From positions 62,001-126,000 of the forward strand of contig NZ_QXJM01000037.1 of NCBI RefSeq assembly GCF_003570905.1: a stretch of 64,000 nt of DNA, given 5' to 3'. Below the pieces are notes generated by a model. It was given only the letters and a program-made list of their open reading frames with translations, was not told where the DNA came from and ran no database searches. Position 1 is the first letter of the stretch. The number at the start of each line of letters is the position of its first letter. Shown in pieces: positions 56,918 through 64,000 of this stretch. The DNA is from Cohnella faecalis (GTDB taxonomy: Bacteria > Bacillota > Bacilli > Paenibacillales > Paenibacillaceae). A program made the translations under genes and the position numbers.

Positions 56918-56946
56918 GGCAGGCCTTCGGGCTGGCCTCTTTCTTG
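56918..56946 (+). terminator. Probable terminator before yajQ
   Basis: GGCAGGCC-TTCG-GGCTGGCC (56918-56937) with one mismatch and one G-T pair, UUCG loop, followed by TCTTTCTTG. Confidence 0.6.
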
Positions 56947-56957
56947 TTTGCGCCGCC

Positions 56958-56988
56958 TTGTCGGTAACCGCGGGTCGCGTGTTATAAT
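56958..56988 (+). promoter_or_regulatory. Probable promoter for yajQ
   Basis: TTGTCG (56958-56963), 19-nt spacer, TATAAT (56983-56988). The -10 is perfect, the spacer long. Confidence 0.55.
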
Positions 56989-57000
56989 AAGGAAAAAGAC

Positions 57001-57020
57001 CGGAAGCGGATTCGCTTCCG
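57001..57020 (+). other. Perfect hairpin in the yajQ 5' UTR
   Basis: CGGAAGCG-GATT-CGCTTCCG, an 8-bp perfect stem just after the predicted transcription start and 10 nt before AAGGGGAGA. It could shield the 5' end from decay or tune translation; no U-run follows, so it is not a terminator. Confidence 0.6.
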
Positions 57021-57044
57021 CCGGCAATGAAGGGGAGAATCGTT

Positions 57045-57536
57045 ATGGCATCCGAATATTCGTTCGACATCGTATCCAAAGTGGATATGCAGGAAGTTAA
57101 CAATGCGGTAACTCAAGCTTTGAAGGAAATCGAAACGCGCTTCGATTTTAAGGGCAGCAAAAGCGACATCAAGCTGGAGAACGAAGCGCTCGTCGTCGCT
57201 TCCGACGATGAATACAAGCTCAAGAACGTCATCGATATTTTGCAATCCAAGCTCGTAAAGCGCGGCGTTCCGATTCGAAATATGGACTACGGCAAGATCG
57301 AACCCGCGTCCGGAGCTACCGTCCGCCAGACCATTAAGCTGAAGCAGGGCGTCGAACAGGATATCGCCAAGAAAATCAACATCCTGATCCGGGATTCCAA
57401 GTCCAAGGTCAAAAGTCAAATCCAGGGCGATCAGATTCGGGTCACCGGCAAGAGCAAGGACGATCTGCAAGCGATCATGAATCTGCTCAGAGGAGCGGAT
57501 TTGCCGCTCGAATTGCAGTTTGTAAACTATCGATAA
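57045..57536 (+). CDS. yajQ: YajQ family protein (DUF520), nucleotide/c-di-GMP-binding
   Basis: 163 residues from ATG 57045 (AAGGGGAGA 6 nt upstream). Two related domains; signature [35 protein letters not shown] and [20 protein letters not shown]. YajQ proteins bind nucleic acid, and some bind cyclic di-GMP; which applies here is unknown. It is a single-gene unit between a promoter and the rimO promoter. Confidence 0.93.
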   Translation: MASEYSFDIVSKVDMQEVNNAVTQALKEIETRFDFKGSKSDIKLENEALVVASDDEYKLKNVIDILQSKLVKRGVPIRNMDYGKIEPASGATVRQTIKLKQGVEQDIAKKINILIRDSKSKVKSQIQGDQIRVTGKSKDDLQAIMNLLRGADLPLELQFVNYR

Positions 57537-57564
57537 TAGGGCGATCCGCCGTCTTTGCGTCGTT

Positions 57565-57593
57565 TTGACAGGCGGCAGCGATGCGTTTATACT
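57565..57593 (+). promoter_or_regulatory. Consensus sigma-A promoter for rimO
   Basis: TTGACA (57565-57570), 17-nt spacer, TATACT (57588-57593); the best sigma-A promoter in the window. Confidence 0.8.
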
Positions 57594-57639
57594 GTTGGGG
57601 ATAAAATAGATCGGACGAACGTTTGGGGGAAGTCATCAG

Positions 57640-58968
57640 ATGCCAGAGAAAGTCAGCGTCGTCACGCTTGGCTGCGAGAAGAACCTGGTCGATTCGGAAA
57701 TCATGTCGGGTCTGATCCATCAACGGGGCTTTTCCCTGGTGCAAAAACCGGAGGAAGCGACCGTTGTGATTGTCAATACGTGCGGTTTCATCGACGCAGC
57801 CAAGGAAGAGTCGGTCAATACGATTCTAAGCTTGGCAGAGCTGAAGGAAACGTCGCGATTGAAGGCGCTCATCGTGTCGGGCTGCTTGACGCAGCGATAC
57901 AAGCAGGAGCTTATGACGGAGATGCCGGAAATCGACGGCATTGTCGGAACGGGCGACTTTCATCGGATCAACGACATTATCGACGAAGCGCTTGGCGGCC
58001 GAAAGCCCGTATATGTAGGGAATCCTGTATTTACATACGAAGAGAATATGCCGCGTCTGCTTTCGACTCCTAGCCATACCGCGTACGTGAAGATCGCGGA
58101 GGGCTGCGACAACGCCTGCACGTTCTGCAGCATTCCTATCATGCGCGGGAAGTTCCGGAGCCGATCGGTCGAATCAATCGTGTCGGAGGTAAAAAGCCTT
58201 GCGGCGCAAGGAGTTAAGGAAGTGAGCTTGATCGCTCAGGATTCTACCAATTACGGTACGGATCTGTATGACGGCTTCAAGCTTCCCGAGCTCTTGAACA
58301 AGGTGAGCGAAGTGGAAGGCATCGCATGGGTGCGGCTTCATTACGCTTATCCCGGCTTTTTCACGGACGAGCTGATCGAGACGATTGCGACGAATCCGAA
58401 AATTTGCAAATACATCGATATGCCGCTTCAGCATAGCGAAGACTCGATTTTGAAGCGGATGAGACGCCCGGGACGTCAGCGGGACATTCGGGAGCTTATA
58501 GCTAAAATTCGCGCGCGCATCCCTGACGTCGCTATTCGGACTTCGATGATTGTCGGATTCCCCGGCGAGACGGAAGAGGATTTCAACAGCTTGTGCGAAT
58601 TCGTCCGAGAGCTGAAATTCGATCGTCTAGGCGTGTTTGCTTATTCGCAAGAAGAAGATACTCCGGCGAATAGGCTTCCTAAACAACTGTCCGACGAAGT
58701 GAAGCAGACGCGGGCGATCGCGCTGATGGAAATTCAACGCGAGGTCGCCAAAGAGAATGCGGCGAAGTACGTCGGACGGACGATCGAAGTGCTCGTCGAA
58801 CGCTATGACGGCCGCAGCGACGTCTATGTCGGACGCAGCCAGTTCGACGCTCCCGAGGTCGATGGAGAAGTGTATATTACGGGCTGCAGCACGGAGATCG
58901 GCGAAATCCGCCGCGTCCGGATCACACATGCCTATGAATATGACTTGTCCGGGGAGGGAATCGCATGA
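57640..58968 (+). CDS. rimO: RimO, ribosomal protein S12 methylthiotransferase
   Basis: Radical-SAM enzyme that adds a methylthio group to an Asp of S12. The 442 residues carry the N-terminal UPF0004 domain with three Cys (TLGCEKN, NTCGF, SGCLTQ), the radical-SAM cluster C156-x3-C160-x2-C163 in CDNACTFC, and a C-terminal TRAM domain. VSVVTLGCEKNLVDSE distinguishes RimO from MiaB. B. subtilis lacks it at this place. It overlaps pgsA by 4 nt. Confidence 0.95.
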   Translation: MPEKVSVVTLGCEKNLVDSEIMSGLIHQRGFSLVQKPEEATVVIVNTCGFIDAAKEESVNTILSLAELKETSRLKALIVSGCLTQRYKQELMTEMPEIDGIVGTGDFHRINDIIDEALGGRKPVYVGNPVFTYEENMPRLLSTPSHTAYVKIAEGCDNACTFCSIPIMRGKFRSRSVESIVSEVKSLAAQGVKEVSLIAQDSTNYGTDLYDGFKLPELLNKVSEVEGIAWVRLHYAYPGFFTDELIETIATNPKICKYIDMPLQHSEDSILKRMRRPGRQRDIRELIAKIRARIPDVAIRTSMIVGFPGETEEDFNSLCEFVRELKFDRLGVFAYSQEEDTPANRLPKQLSDEVKQTRAIALMEIQREVAKENAAKYVGRTIEVLVERYDGRSDVYVGRSQFDAPEVDGEVYITGCSTEIGEIRRVRITHAYEYDLSGEGIA

Positions 58969-59558
58969 ATTTAGCTAATAAAATTACGCTCGTACGCATA
59001 TTTCTCGTTCCGATCATGACCATTTTCCTGCTCGTCAAGCTGGATTTGGGCATTCTAACGATCGGGAACTACTCGATCACTTATAATCAGCTGTGTGCGC
59101 TGCTCCTGTTTATTATCGCGGCCAGCACGGACGGTCTGGACGGGTATATCGCCCGCAAACGCAAAATCGTTACGAATCTCGGCAAGCTGCTGGATCCGTT
59201 GGCGGACAAGCTGCTTCTCGCTGCGGTTCTGATCGCGCTGGTGGAGATGGATAAGCTCGACGCTTGGGTTACTATCATTATTATCAGCAGGGAGTTTGCC
59301 ATTACGGGACTGAGGCAGGTCGCGCTTCTGGAAGGGGCAGTTCTGGCCGCGAGCAAATGGGGCAAATGGAAGACGGCCATTCAAATCGCGATGGTCATCG
59401 TGCTGCTGCTCAACAACTTCCCGTTCAATTTCCTGAACTGGCGGGTCGACTTGATCGCGGTATGGGCTTCCGTTCTCATTACGGCTTACTCCGGCATCGA
59501 CTATTTCGTGAAAAACAAAAACCTGATTCCGATTTCCGACGCTCAGCAAAGCAAATAG
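58965..59558 (+). CDS. pgsA: CDP-diacylglycerol-glycerol-3-phosphate 3-phosphatidyltransferase
   Basis: Makes phosphatidylglycerol phosphate from CDP-diacylglycerol, the product of cdsA. The 197-residue membrane protein has the CDP-alcohol phosphotransferase motif DGLDGYIARKRKIVTNLGKL then LDPLADKLL, so all acidic ligands are present. It starts inside the rimO stop. Confidence 0.96.
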   Translation: MNLANKITLVRIFLVPIMTIFLLVKLDLGILTIGNYSITYNQLCALLLFIIAASTDGLDGYIARKRKIVTNLGKLLDPLADKLLLAAVLIALVEMDKLDAWVTIIIISREFAITGLRQVALLEGAVLAASKWGKWKTAIQIAMVIVLLLNNFPFNFLNWRVDLIAVWASVLITAYSGIDYFVKNKNLIPISDAQQSK

Positions 59559-59591
59559 TCGGACGGACCGCTAAGAGGTGCGATTGTACAG

Positions 59592-60845
59592 ATGAGAGCC
59601 GAAATCGTGGCGGTAGGCACGGAGCTGCTCCTCGGTCAAATCGTAAACACAAACGCCCAGTTTCTGTCGAGAGCATTGGCAGAGCTGGGCATTGATGTTT
59701 ATTACCAGACCGTTGTGGGCGACAACAAGGATCGGATCAAGCAGGCGATCGAGATCGCGCGTGACCGCGCTGATCTGATCGTATTCACGGGAGGACTCGG
59801 TCCGACCCTCGACGATTTGACTCGCGACGCGCTCGCGGAATATTTGGGGCGCGGAATCGTCCTTCATCAGCCGACGATGGACAAGATCGAAGAGATGTTC
59901 TCCTCTCGCGGGGTTGCCTTCGTCGAAAGCAACCGGCGGCAAGCGCTGCTCGTGGATGGGGCGTCGCCTCTTCGCAACGACACGGGGCTGGCGGTCGGCA
60001 ACGCTCTTGCCGTGGAGGGAACTCATTATTTGCTGCTGCCGGGCCCGCCGAGGGAAATGAAGCCGATGTTCACGAACGACGGCTCGGCGTGGCTGCGCGA
60101 GCGGCTCGGCGCCAGCTTCGCTCTGCACTCCGTCATGCTGAAGTTCGCCGGGATCGGCGAATCGGCGCTGGAGGATTTGCTAATCGATCTTATTCGGGAA
60201 CAGGCCGACCCGACGATTGCTCCGTATGCCAAAGAAGGCGAGGTCGCCGTCAGAGTGTCCACGAAAGCGTCCGATCCCGAGGATGCGGCCAGAAAGCTCG
60301 AAGGAACGCTGACGGAAATACGAAGGAGAACGGCGGATTATTTGTACGCGGAAGACGACGTCGGAATAGAGGCGGCCGTGCTGCGCCTGCTGACGGGCCT
60401 GCGGGGCACTCTCTCGCTGGCGGAGAGCTGTACCGGGGGAATGATCGCCGGGATGCTCACGACGGTGCCTGGAAGCGCGGACGCGTTCGTTGGCGGCGTC
60501 GTCAGCTACAGCAACGGCGTCAAACGCAAGCAGCTGGGTGTTCCAGAAGGGCTGCTGGAAGGCGAGGGGGCGCCGGGAGCGATCTCGGCGGAAACCGCGG
60601 CTGCGATGGCGGAAGGGGTTCTTGCCGCCATGGACACGGTTTATGCGGTGTCCGTGACGGGAGTGGCGGGCCCGGGCTCGTCGGAAGGAAAGCCTGTCGG
60701 GCTTGTTTATATCGGCGTAGCCGAGCGAGGGGCGGATACTCGGGTGGAGAAGCTGCAGCTGTCGGGAGATCGCGAAGGCATCCGATTGAGAGCGTCCAAG
60801 AGGGCTTTATATTTGTTATGGCAAGTTCTTACCGGTCGGAAATAA
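59592..60845 (+). CDS. cinA: CinA family protein (competence/damage-inducible; nicotinamide-nucleotide amidase domain)
   Basis: 417 residues: N-terminal MoaB-like COG1058 domain (AEIVAVGTELLLGQIVNTNA, FTGGLGPTLDDLTRDALAEY) and C-terminal PncC-type amidase domain with LAESCTGGMIAGMLT and SVTGVAGPG. In many bacteria it salvages NMN and is co-expressed with recA. A terminator and a LexA box separate the two genes here, so recA can be induced on its own. Confidence 0.94.
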   Translation: MRAEIVAVGTELLLGQIVNTNAQFLSRALAELGIDVYYQTVVGDNKDRIKQAIEIARDRADLIVFTGGLGPTLDDLTRDALAEYLGRGIVLHQPTMDKIEEMFSSRGVAFVESNRRQALLVDGASPLRNDTGLAVGNALAVEGTHYLLLPGPPREMKPMFTNDGSAWLRERLGASFALHSVMLKFAGIGESALEDLLIDLIREQADPTIAPYAKEGEVAVRVSTKASDPEDAARKLEGTLTEIRRRTADYLYAEDDVGIEAAVLRLLTGLRGTLSLAESCTGGMIAGMLTTVPGSADAFVGGVVSYSNGVKRKQLGVPEGLLEGEGAPGAISAETAAAMAEGVLAAMDTVYAVSVTGVAGPGSSEGKPVGLVYIGVAERGADTRVEKLQLSGDREGIRLRASKRALYLLWQVLTGRK

Positions 60846-60942
60846 GGCTGAATGCTGGAATATGCGACAATATTTATGCATTTTCGCAAAAAAGCTTGTC
60901 ACATTTCCCGCCATATGATAAGGTTTGTTATGAAAGTTGCGG

Positions 60943-60982
60943 AAGAACCGTAGCGAAGATTACTTTGCTGCGGTTCTTTTTT
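60943..60982 (+). terminator. Intrinsic terminator between cinA and recA
   Basis: AAGAACCGTAGC (60943-60954) pairs with GCTGCGGTTCTT (60967-60978), 12 bp with one G-T pair, followed by TTTTTC. Confidence 0.8.
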
Positions 60983-60993
60983 CGGAATAAAAA

Positions 60994-61007
60994 CGAACAA
61001 ATGTTCC
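60994..61007 (+). promoter_or_regulatory. LexA (DinR) box upstream of recA
   Basis: CGAACAAATGTTCC matches the Bacillus SOS box CGAAC-N4-GTTCG at all but the last base. It sits 8 nt before the recA -35. Repression by LexA and induction by DNA damage are expected. Confidence 0.85.
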
Positions 61008-61015
61008 TAAAATGC

Positions 61016-61044
61016 TTGGCAACGATGTATAACAATGGTATGAT
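61016..61044 (+). promoter_or_regulatory. Sigma-A promoter for recA
   Basis: TTGGCA (61016-61021), 17-nt spacer, TATGAT (61039-61044) with TGG before it (extended -10). Confidence 0.75.
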
Positions 61045-61076
61045 CAAACTATAAAACAGATAAGGATGTGGGTGTG

Positions 61077-62132
61077 TTGTCCGATCGTCGCGCCGCATTA
61101 GAAATGGCATTGCGCCAGATTGAGAAGCAATTCGGCAAGGGCTCCGTAATGAAACTGGGCGAGAACGCCCAAATGAAAGTCGAAACGTATTCCAGCGGAT
61201 CGCTGGCTTTGGATATCGCGCTCGGAATCGGCGGATTTCCTCGCGGACGGATTATCGAAGTATACGGACCGGAATCGTCCGGTAAGACAACGGTCGCGCT
61301 TCACGCGATCGCGGAAGTACAGCGCTCCGGCGGTCAAGCGGCATTCATCGACGCGGAGCACGCGCTCGATCCGCTCTATGCAAGCAAGCTGGGCGTCAAC
61401 ATCGACGAGCTTCTGCTGTCTCAGCCGGACACCGGCGAGCAAGCGCTCGAAATCGCGGAAGCGCTCGTTCGCAGCGGCGCAGTCGACATTATCGTCGTCG
61501 ACTCCGTAGCGGCTCTCGTGCCGAAAGCCGAAATCGAAGGCGACATGGGCGATTCGTTCGTCGGCCTGCAGGCCCGTCTCATGTCCCAGGCGATGCGGAA
61601 GCTGTCCGGCGCCATCAGCAAGTCGAAGTCGATCGCCATCTTCATCAACCAGCTCCGGGAAAAGGTCGGCGTCATGTTCGGCAATCCGGAGACGACGCCG
61701 GGCGGTCGCGCGTTGAAGTTCTACGCCAGCGTACGTCTCGACGTTCGCCGGATCGAGTCGATCAAGCAAGGGAACGACGTCATCGGCAACCGGACGCGGA
61801 TCAAGGTCGTGAAGAACAAAGTCGCTCCTCCTTTCAAGCAGGCAGAAGTGGACATCATGTACGGCGAAGGAATTTCCAAGGAAGGCAGCATTGTCGATAT
61901 CGGAGTGGAGCTCGATATCGTTCAGAAGAGCGGCGCCTGGTTCTCTTACAGCGGCGAACGTCTCGGCCAAGGCCGGGAAAACGCGAAGCAAACGCTTAAG
62001 GACAACAAGGAGCTTTCTTGGGAAATCGAGAAGCAAATTCGCGACGCAAGCCTGTCTTCCGCGGCTGTCGCTTCGCCAGGAGCCCTCTCCGAAGACGAAG
62101 AGGAAGATAGCGAGTTCGGATCCGACGAATAA
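61077..62132 (+). CDS. recA: Recombinase RecA
   Basis: Strand-exchange ATPase of homologous recombination and co-protease for LexA. It is 351 residues from TTG 61077, which gives the family start [23 protein letters not shown] starts at 61068 and 61074 would add two or three residues. Walker [22 protein letters not shown], Walker B region [16 protein letters not shown] and the acidic C-terminal tail are intact. Confidence 0.97.
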   Translation: MSDRRAALEMALRQIEKQFGKGSVMKLGENAQMKVETYSSGSLALDIALGIGGFPRGRIIEVYGPESSGKTTVALHAIAEVQRSGGQAAFIDAEHALDPLYASKLGVNIDELLLSQPDTGEQALEIAEALVRSGAVDIIVVDSVAALVPKAEIEGDMGDSFVGLQARLMSQAMRKLSGAISKSKSIAIFINQLREKVGVMFGNPETTPGGRALKFYASVRLDVRRIESIKQGNDVIGNRTRIKVVKNKVAPPFKQAEVDIMYGEGISKEGSIVDIGVELDIVQKSGAWFSYSGERLGQGRENAKQTLKDNKELSWEIEKQIRDASLSSAAVASPGALSEDEEEDSEFGSDE

Positions 62133-62146
62133 GAAGCACATTGACG

Positions 62147-62178
62147 ATAGCGGCAGATTGTTGCCGCTATTTGTTTTT
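62147..62178 (+). terminator. Intrinsic terminator after recA
   Basis: Perfect 9-bp stem ATAGCGGCA/TGCCGCTAT (62147-62170) with a 6-nt loop, followed by TTGTTTTT. It lies between recA and recX and should lower recX relative to recA. Confidence 0.85.
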
Positions 62179-62197
62179 ACTTGGGGAGGGAAATAAG

Positions 62198-62998
62198 ATG
62201 CTTCAGCCGATGAGAGAAATTGAAGTCATCGGAGCGGAGGTGTTGTCGCTGGAAGCTCATCCGAAGCGGCCGGGTATGTATCGGATCGCTTTGCGGCTGG
62301 AAAAGCCGGCTCAATCGGACGAGGCCGAATATGGGACGGACGCAGAGGTCACGACAGGCTCCTCAGCCGCCGAGCTTGAGACTTTCGTAACAGTGCACGA
62401 GGATACGCTGATCGGTTGGCGGCTGCTGAAGGGGCGTCGATTGACAGGCGAAGAGTGGACCGAGCTAAAGCGCGAGGAAGAGAAGGAAGAGGCGTATCGA
62501 TCGGCGCTAGGTTTTCTTGAGCGCAAAGCGCGCTCATCCAAAGAGCTTGCGCTCGCGCTGAAGCGCAAAGGGTTCGAGCCAACCGTTATCGATGGCTGTA
62601 TAGAACGGCTTCATTCCAGGAGAATGCTTGACGATACCGCGTTCGCCAAGAGATTTGCGGAGCAGCGTGCGGTATCCCAGCGCAAGGGCAGGCGGCTTAT
62701 TCGTCAAGAGCTCATCCAGAGGGGAATCGGCAAGGCGGACGCGGATGAAGCGGTGGGCGAGTTGAGCGGCGAAGTCGAGCGGCAATCCGCCATCGAGCTT
62801 GCTCACAAACGTTGGCCGCTGACGAAGGGAGACTACCGGAACAGGAAGCATAAGCTGATCGCTTTTTTGCTAAGGAGAGGCTATCCGATGGGCGTCGTCA
62901 GGCAAGCGGTCGACGAAGCCGCCTTGCGCGACGAAGAGTCTGGCCGGGATGACGATGAAGTCGACGCGGACGACATGGGGATCGAGAGTTGGGAGTAA
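62198..62998 (+). CDS. recX: Regulatory protein RecX
   Basis: Modulates RecA filament formation. It is 266 residues from ATG 62198 (GGGGAGGG upstream); an in-frame start at 62141 lies in the terminator. Three-helix RecX repeats are seen from about residue 100: ALGFLERKARSSKELALAL, RLHSRRMLDDTAFAKRFAEQ and RKGRRLIRQELIQRGIGKAD. The N-terminal 95 residues are family-variable. It depends on read-through from recA. Confidence 0.93.
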   Translation: MLQPMREIEVIGAEVLSLEAHPKRPGMYRIALRLEKPAQSDEAEYGTDAEVTTGSSAAELETFVTVHEDTLIGWRLLKGRRLTGEEWTELKREEEKEEAYRSALGFLERKARSSKELALALKRKGFEPTVIDGCIERLHSRRMLDDTAFAKRFAEQRAVSQRKGRRLIRQELIQRGIGKADADEAVGELSGEVERQSAIELAHKRWPLTKGDYRNRKHKLIAFLLRRGYPMGVVRQAVDEAALRDEESGRDDDEVDADDMGIESWE

Positions 62999-63042
62999 CG
63001 CAGGCAGAAAAAAGATGCTTAAGGCACTTGAACCAGCGTTGC

Positions 63043-63072
63043 TTGACAACCCATTTTCGCAAAAGATACAAT
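63043..63072 (+). promoter_or_regulatory. Sigma-A promoter for rny
   Basis: TTGACA (63043-63048), 18-nt spacer, TACAAT (63067-63072). A leader of about 180 nt follows. It holds a TTCCGAA/TTCGGAA hairpin (63094-63130) and then a GAGTTTTTTCG run, possibly an attenuator. Confidence 0.7.
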
Positions 63073-63254
63073 GACGTTGTATTCCATCATTCTTTCCGAA
63101 CCCTTTTCCCTTCCAAAAAATGATTCGGAACGAGTTTTTTCGACCCTTTTTACCTAATCAACGAATTGAAGCGGTTTAAAAACCGTAACGAGCAACAACA
63201 ATTTCATAAGTATCCCAAGCGACGGCTTTGGCGATGCAACGAGGAGGTGAGACC

Positions 63255-64000
63255 ATGGATCCCATTTTCTGGATCTTGATCGTACTCGTTGTTGGCGCAG
63301 TTTTCTTTGGGATCGGTTATGTCGTACGCAAATCGATAGCGGAAGCCAAAATTTCCAGTGCCGAGCAAGCTGCTGTGCAGATCGTGGAAAGCGCCAAGAA
63401 AGAAGCGGAAGCGATCCGCAAGGAAACGGTGCTGGAAGCTAAAGACGAGGTGCATAAGCTTCGTAACGAGGCGGAACGCGAGGTTCGCGAACGCCGCAAC
63501 GAAATTCAACGCCAGGAACGGCGGCTGTTGCAGAAGGAAGAGTCGCTTGACCGTAAGCTTGAAGCGTTGGAGCGCAAAGAAGAACAAGTAGCCAACAAAG
63601 AGAAACGAGTCGAGGAAATTCAGGATCAGGTAGAGGTGCTGCACAAGCAGCAGCTTACGGAGCTCGAGCGTATTTCCAACCTGTCGATGGAGGACGCGAA
63701 ACAGCTGATTCTATCCACGGTCGAACAAGAAGTACGCGTAGAGACCGCACAACTGATCAAGGAAATCGAACAGCAAGCGAAGGAAGAAGCCGACAAGCGG
63801 GCGCGCGACATCATTTCTCTCGCCATTCAACGTTGCGCCGCAGATCATGTGGCGGAGACGACCGTATCGGTCGTCGCGTTGCCGAACGAAGAGATGAAGG
63901 GCCGTATCATCGGCCGGGAAGGCCGCAATATCCGGGCTTTGGAGACGCTCACCGGTATCGATCTAATTATCGACGATACTCCGGAAGCCGTCATCCTCTC
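63255..64000 (+). CDS. rny: Ribonuclease Y, 5' part (partial)
   Basis: Membrane-bound endoribonuclease that starts much mRNA decay. ATG 63255 has GAGGAGGTGA 4-5 nt upstream. The first 248 residues are in the window and open to its end: N-terminal membrane span ([20 protein letters not shown]), a long charged coiled coil (about 30-190, many Lys/Glu/Arg), then the KH domain ([20 protein letters not shown]). The HD catalytic domain is beyond the window. recA-recX-rny resembles the B. subtilis order, without pbpX. Confidence 0.95.
   Translation, partial: MDPIFWILIVLVVGAVFFGIGYVVRKSIAEAKISSAEQAAVQIVESAKKEAEAIRKETVLEAKDEVHKLRNEAEREVRERRNEIQRQERRLLQKEESLDRKLEALERKEEQVANKEKRVEEIQDQVEVLHKQQLTELERISNLSMEDAKQLILSTVEQEVRVETAQLIKEIEQQAKEEADKRARDIISLAIQRCAADHVAETTVSVVALPNEEMKGRIIGREGRNIRALETLTGIDLIIDDTPEAVIL

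Noticed and set aside
56663..57100. 145-residue + strand frame
   Set aside because: Arg/His/Ser-rich composition typical of a shadow frame; it covers the small membrane protein, a terminator and the yajQ promoter.

Overview
The window is a 64 kb block of housekeeping, chemotaxis and sporulation genes from an endospore-forming, flagellated Firmicute. Gene order follows the Bacillus subtilis cheB/cheA-to-rny segment closely. Several features point to the Paenibacillaceae (Cohnella or Paenibacillus-like) rather than Bacillus proper: an archaeal/eukaryotic-type ProRS, a rimO gene, a dut gene next to dpaA, a very long Gly/Gln-rich IF2 N-terminus, fairly high GC, and many TTG/GTG starts. Apart from the partial genes at the two ends, every gene called is on the + strand, which fits a leading-strand replichore arm. 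I see no tRNA, rRNA, insertion sequence, prophage or CRISPR.

Layout. 1-10086: end of the flagellar/chemotaxis operon (flhG end, cheB, cheA, cheW, cheC, cheD, a small membrane protein, sigD), then a FapA-family protein and three small proteins, two with one N-terminal membrane anchor. 10139-18914: translation and envelope block (rpsB, tsf, pyrH, frr, uppS, cdsA, dxr, rseP, proS). 18915-19322: intergenic 51-bp repeat array A and the polC leader. 19323-36594: polC, then the nusA-infB operon (rimP, nusA, rnpM, ylxQ, infB, rbfA, nrnA, truB, ribF), rpsO, pnp and a YlxY-type deacetylase. 36612-46572: M16 protease mlpA, dut, a sigma-K-type promoter with the dipicolinate synthase genes dpaA-dpaB, lysine-branch genes asd-dapG-dapA, RNase J, tepA and ylzJ. 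46573-47350: large 51-bp repeat array B. 47351-64000: ftsK/spoIIIE, sleB behind a sigma-G-type promoter, an inactive/active M16 protease pair, an SDR, DUF3243 and DUF3388 proteins, a RodZ-like protein, a 53-aa membrane protein, yajQ, rimO, pgsA, cinA, recA (with LexA box), recX and the start of rny.

The most unusual material is non-coding. Arrays A (18949-19146) and B (46588-47286) have the same 51-bp period, the same orientation, a shared GAGAA(A)GAATGGTAC core, and the same geometry: a 13-nt GGTAC-N3-GT(A/C)CC inverted repeat, a 3-nt gap, then a second small inverted repeat. They look like two diverged members of one dispersed twin-palindrome repeat family. Other points worth checking are a one-base deletion in a G5 run that breaks the conserved C-terminal motif of NrnA, a 45-bp minisatellite inside infB, and an RNase J with a J1-type catalytic motif at the position B. 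subtilis uses for J2.
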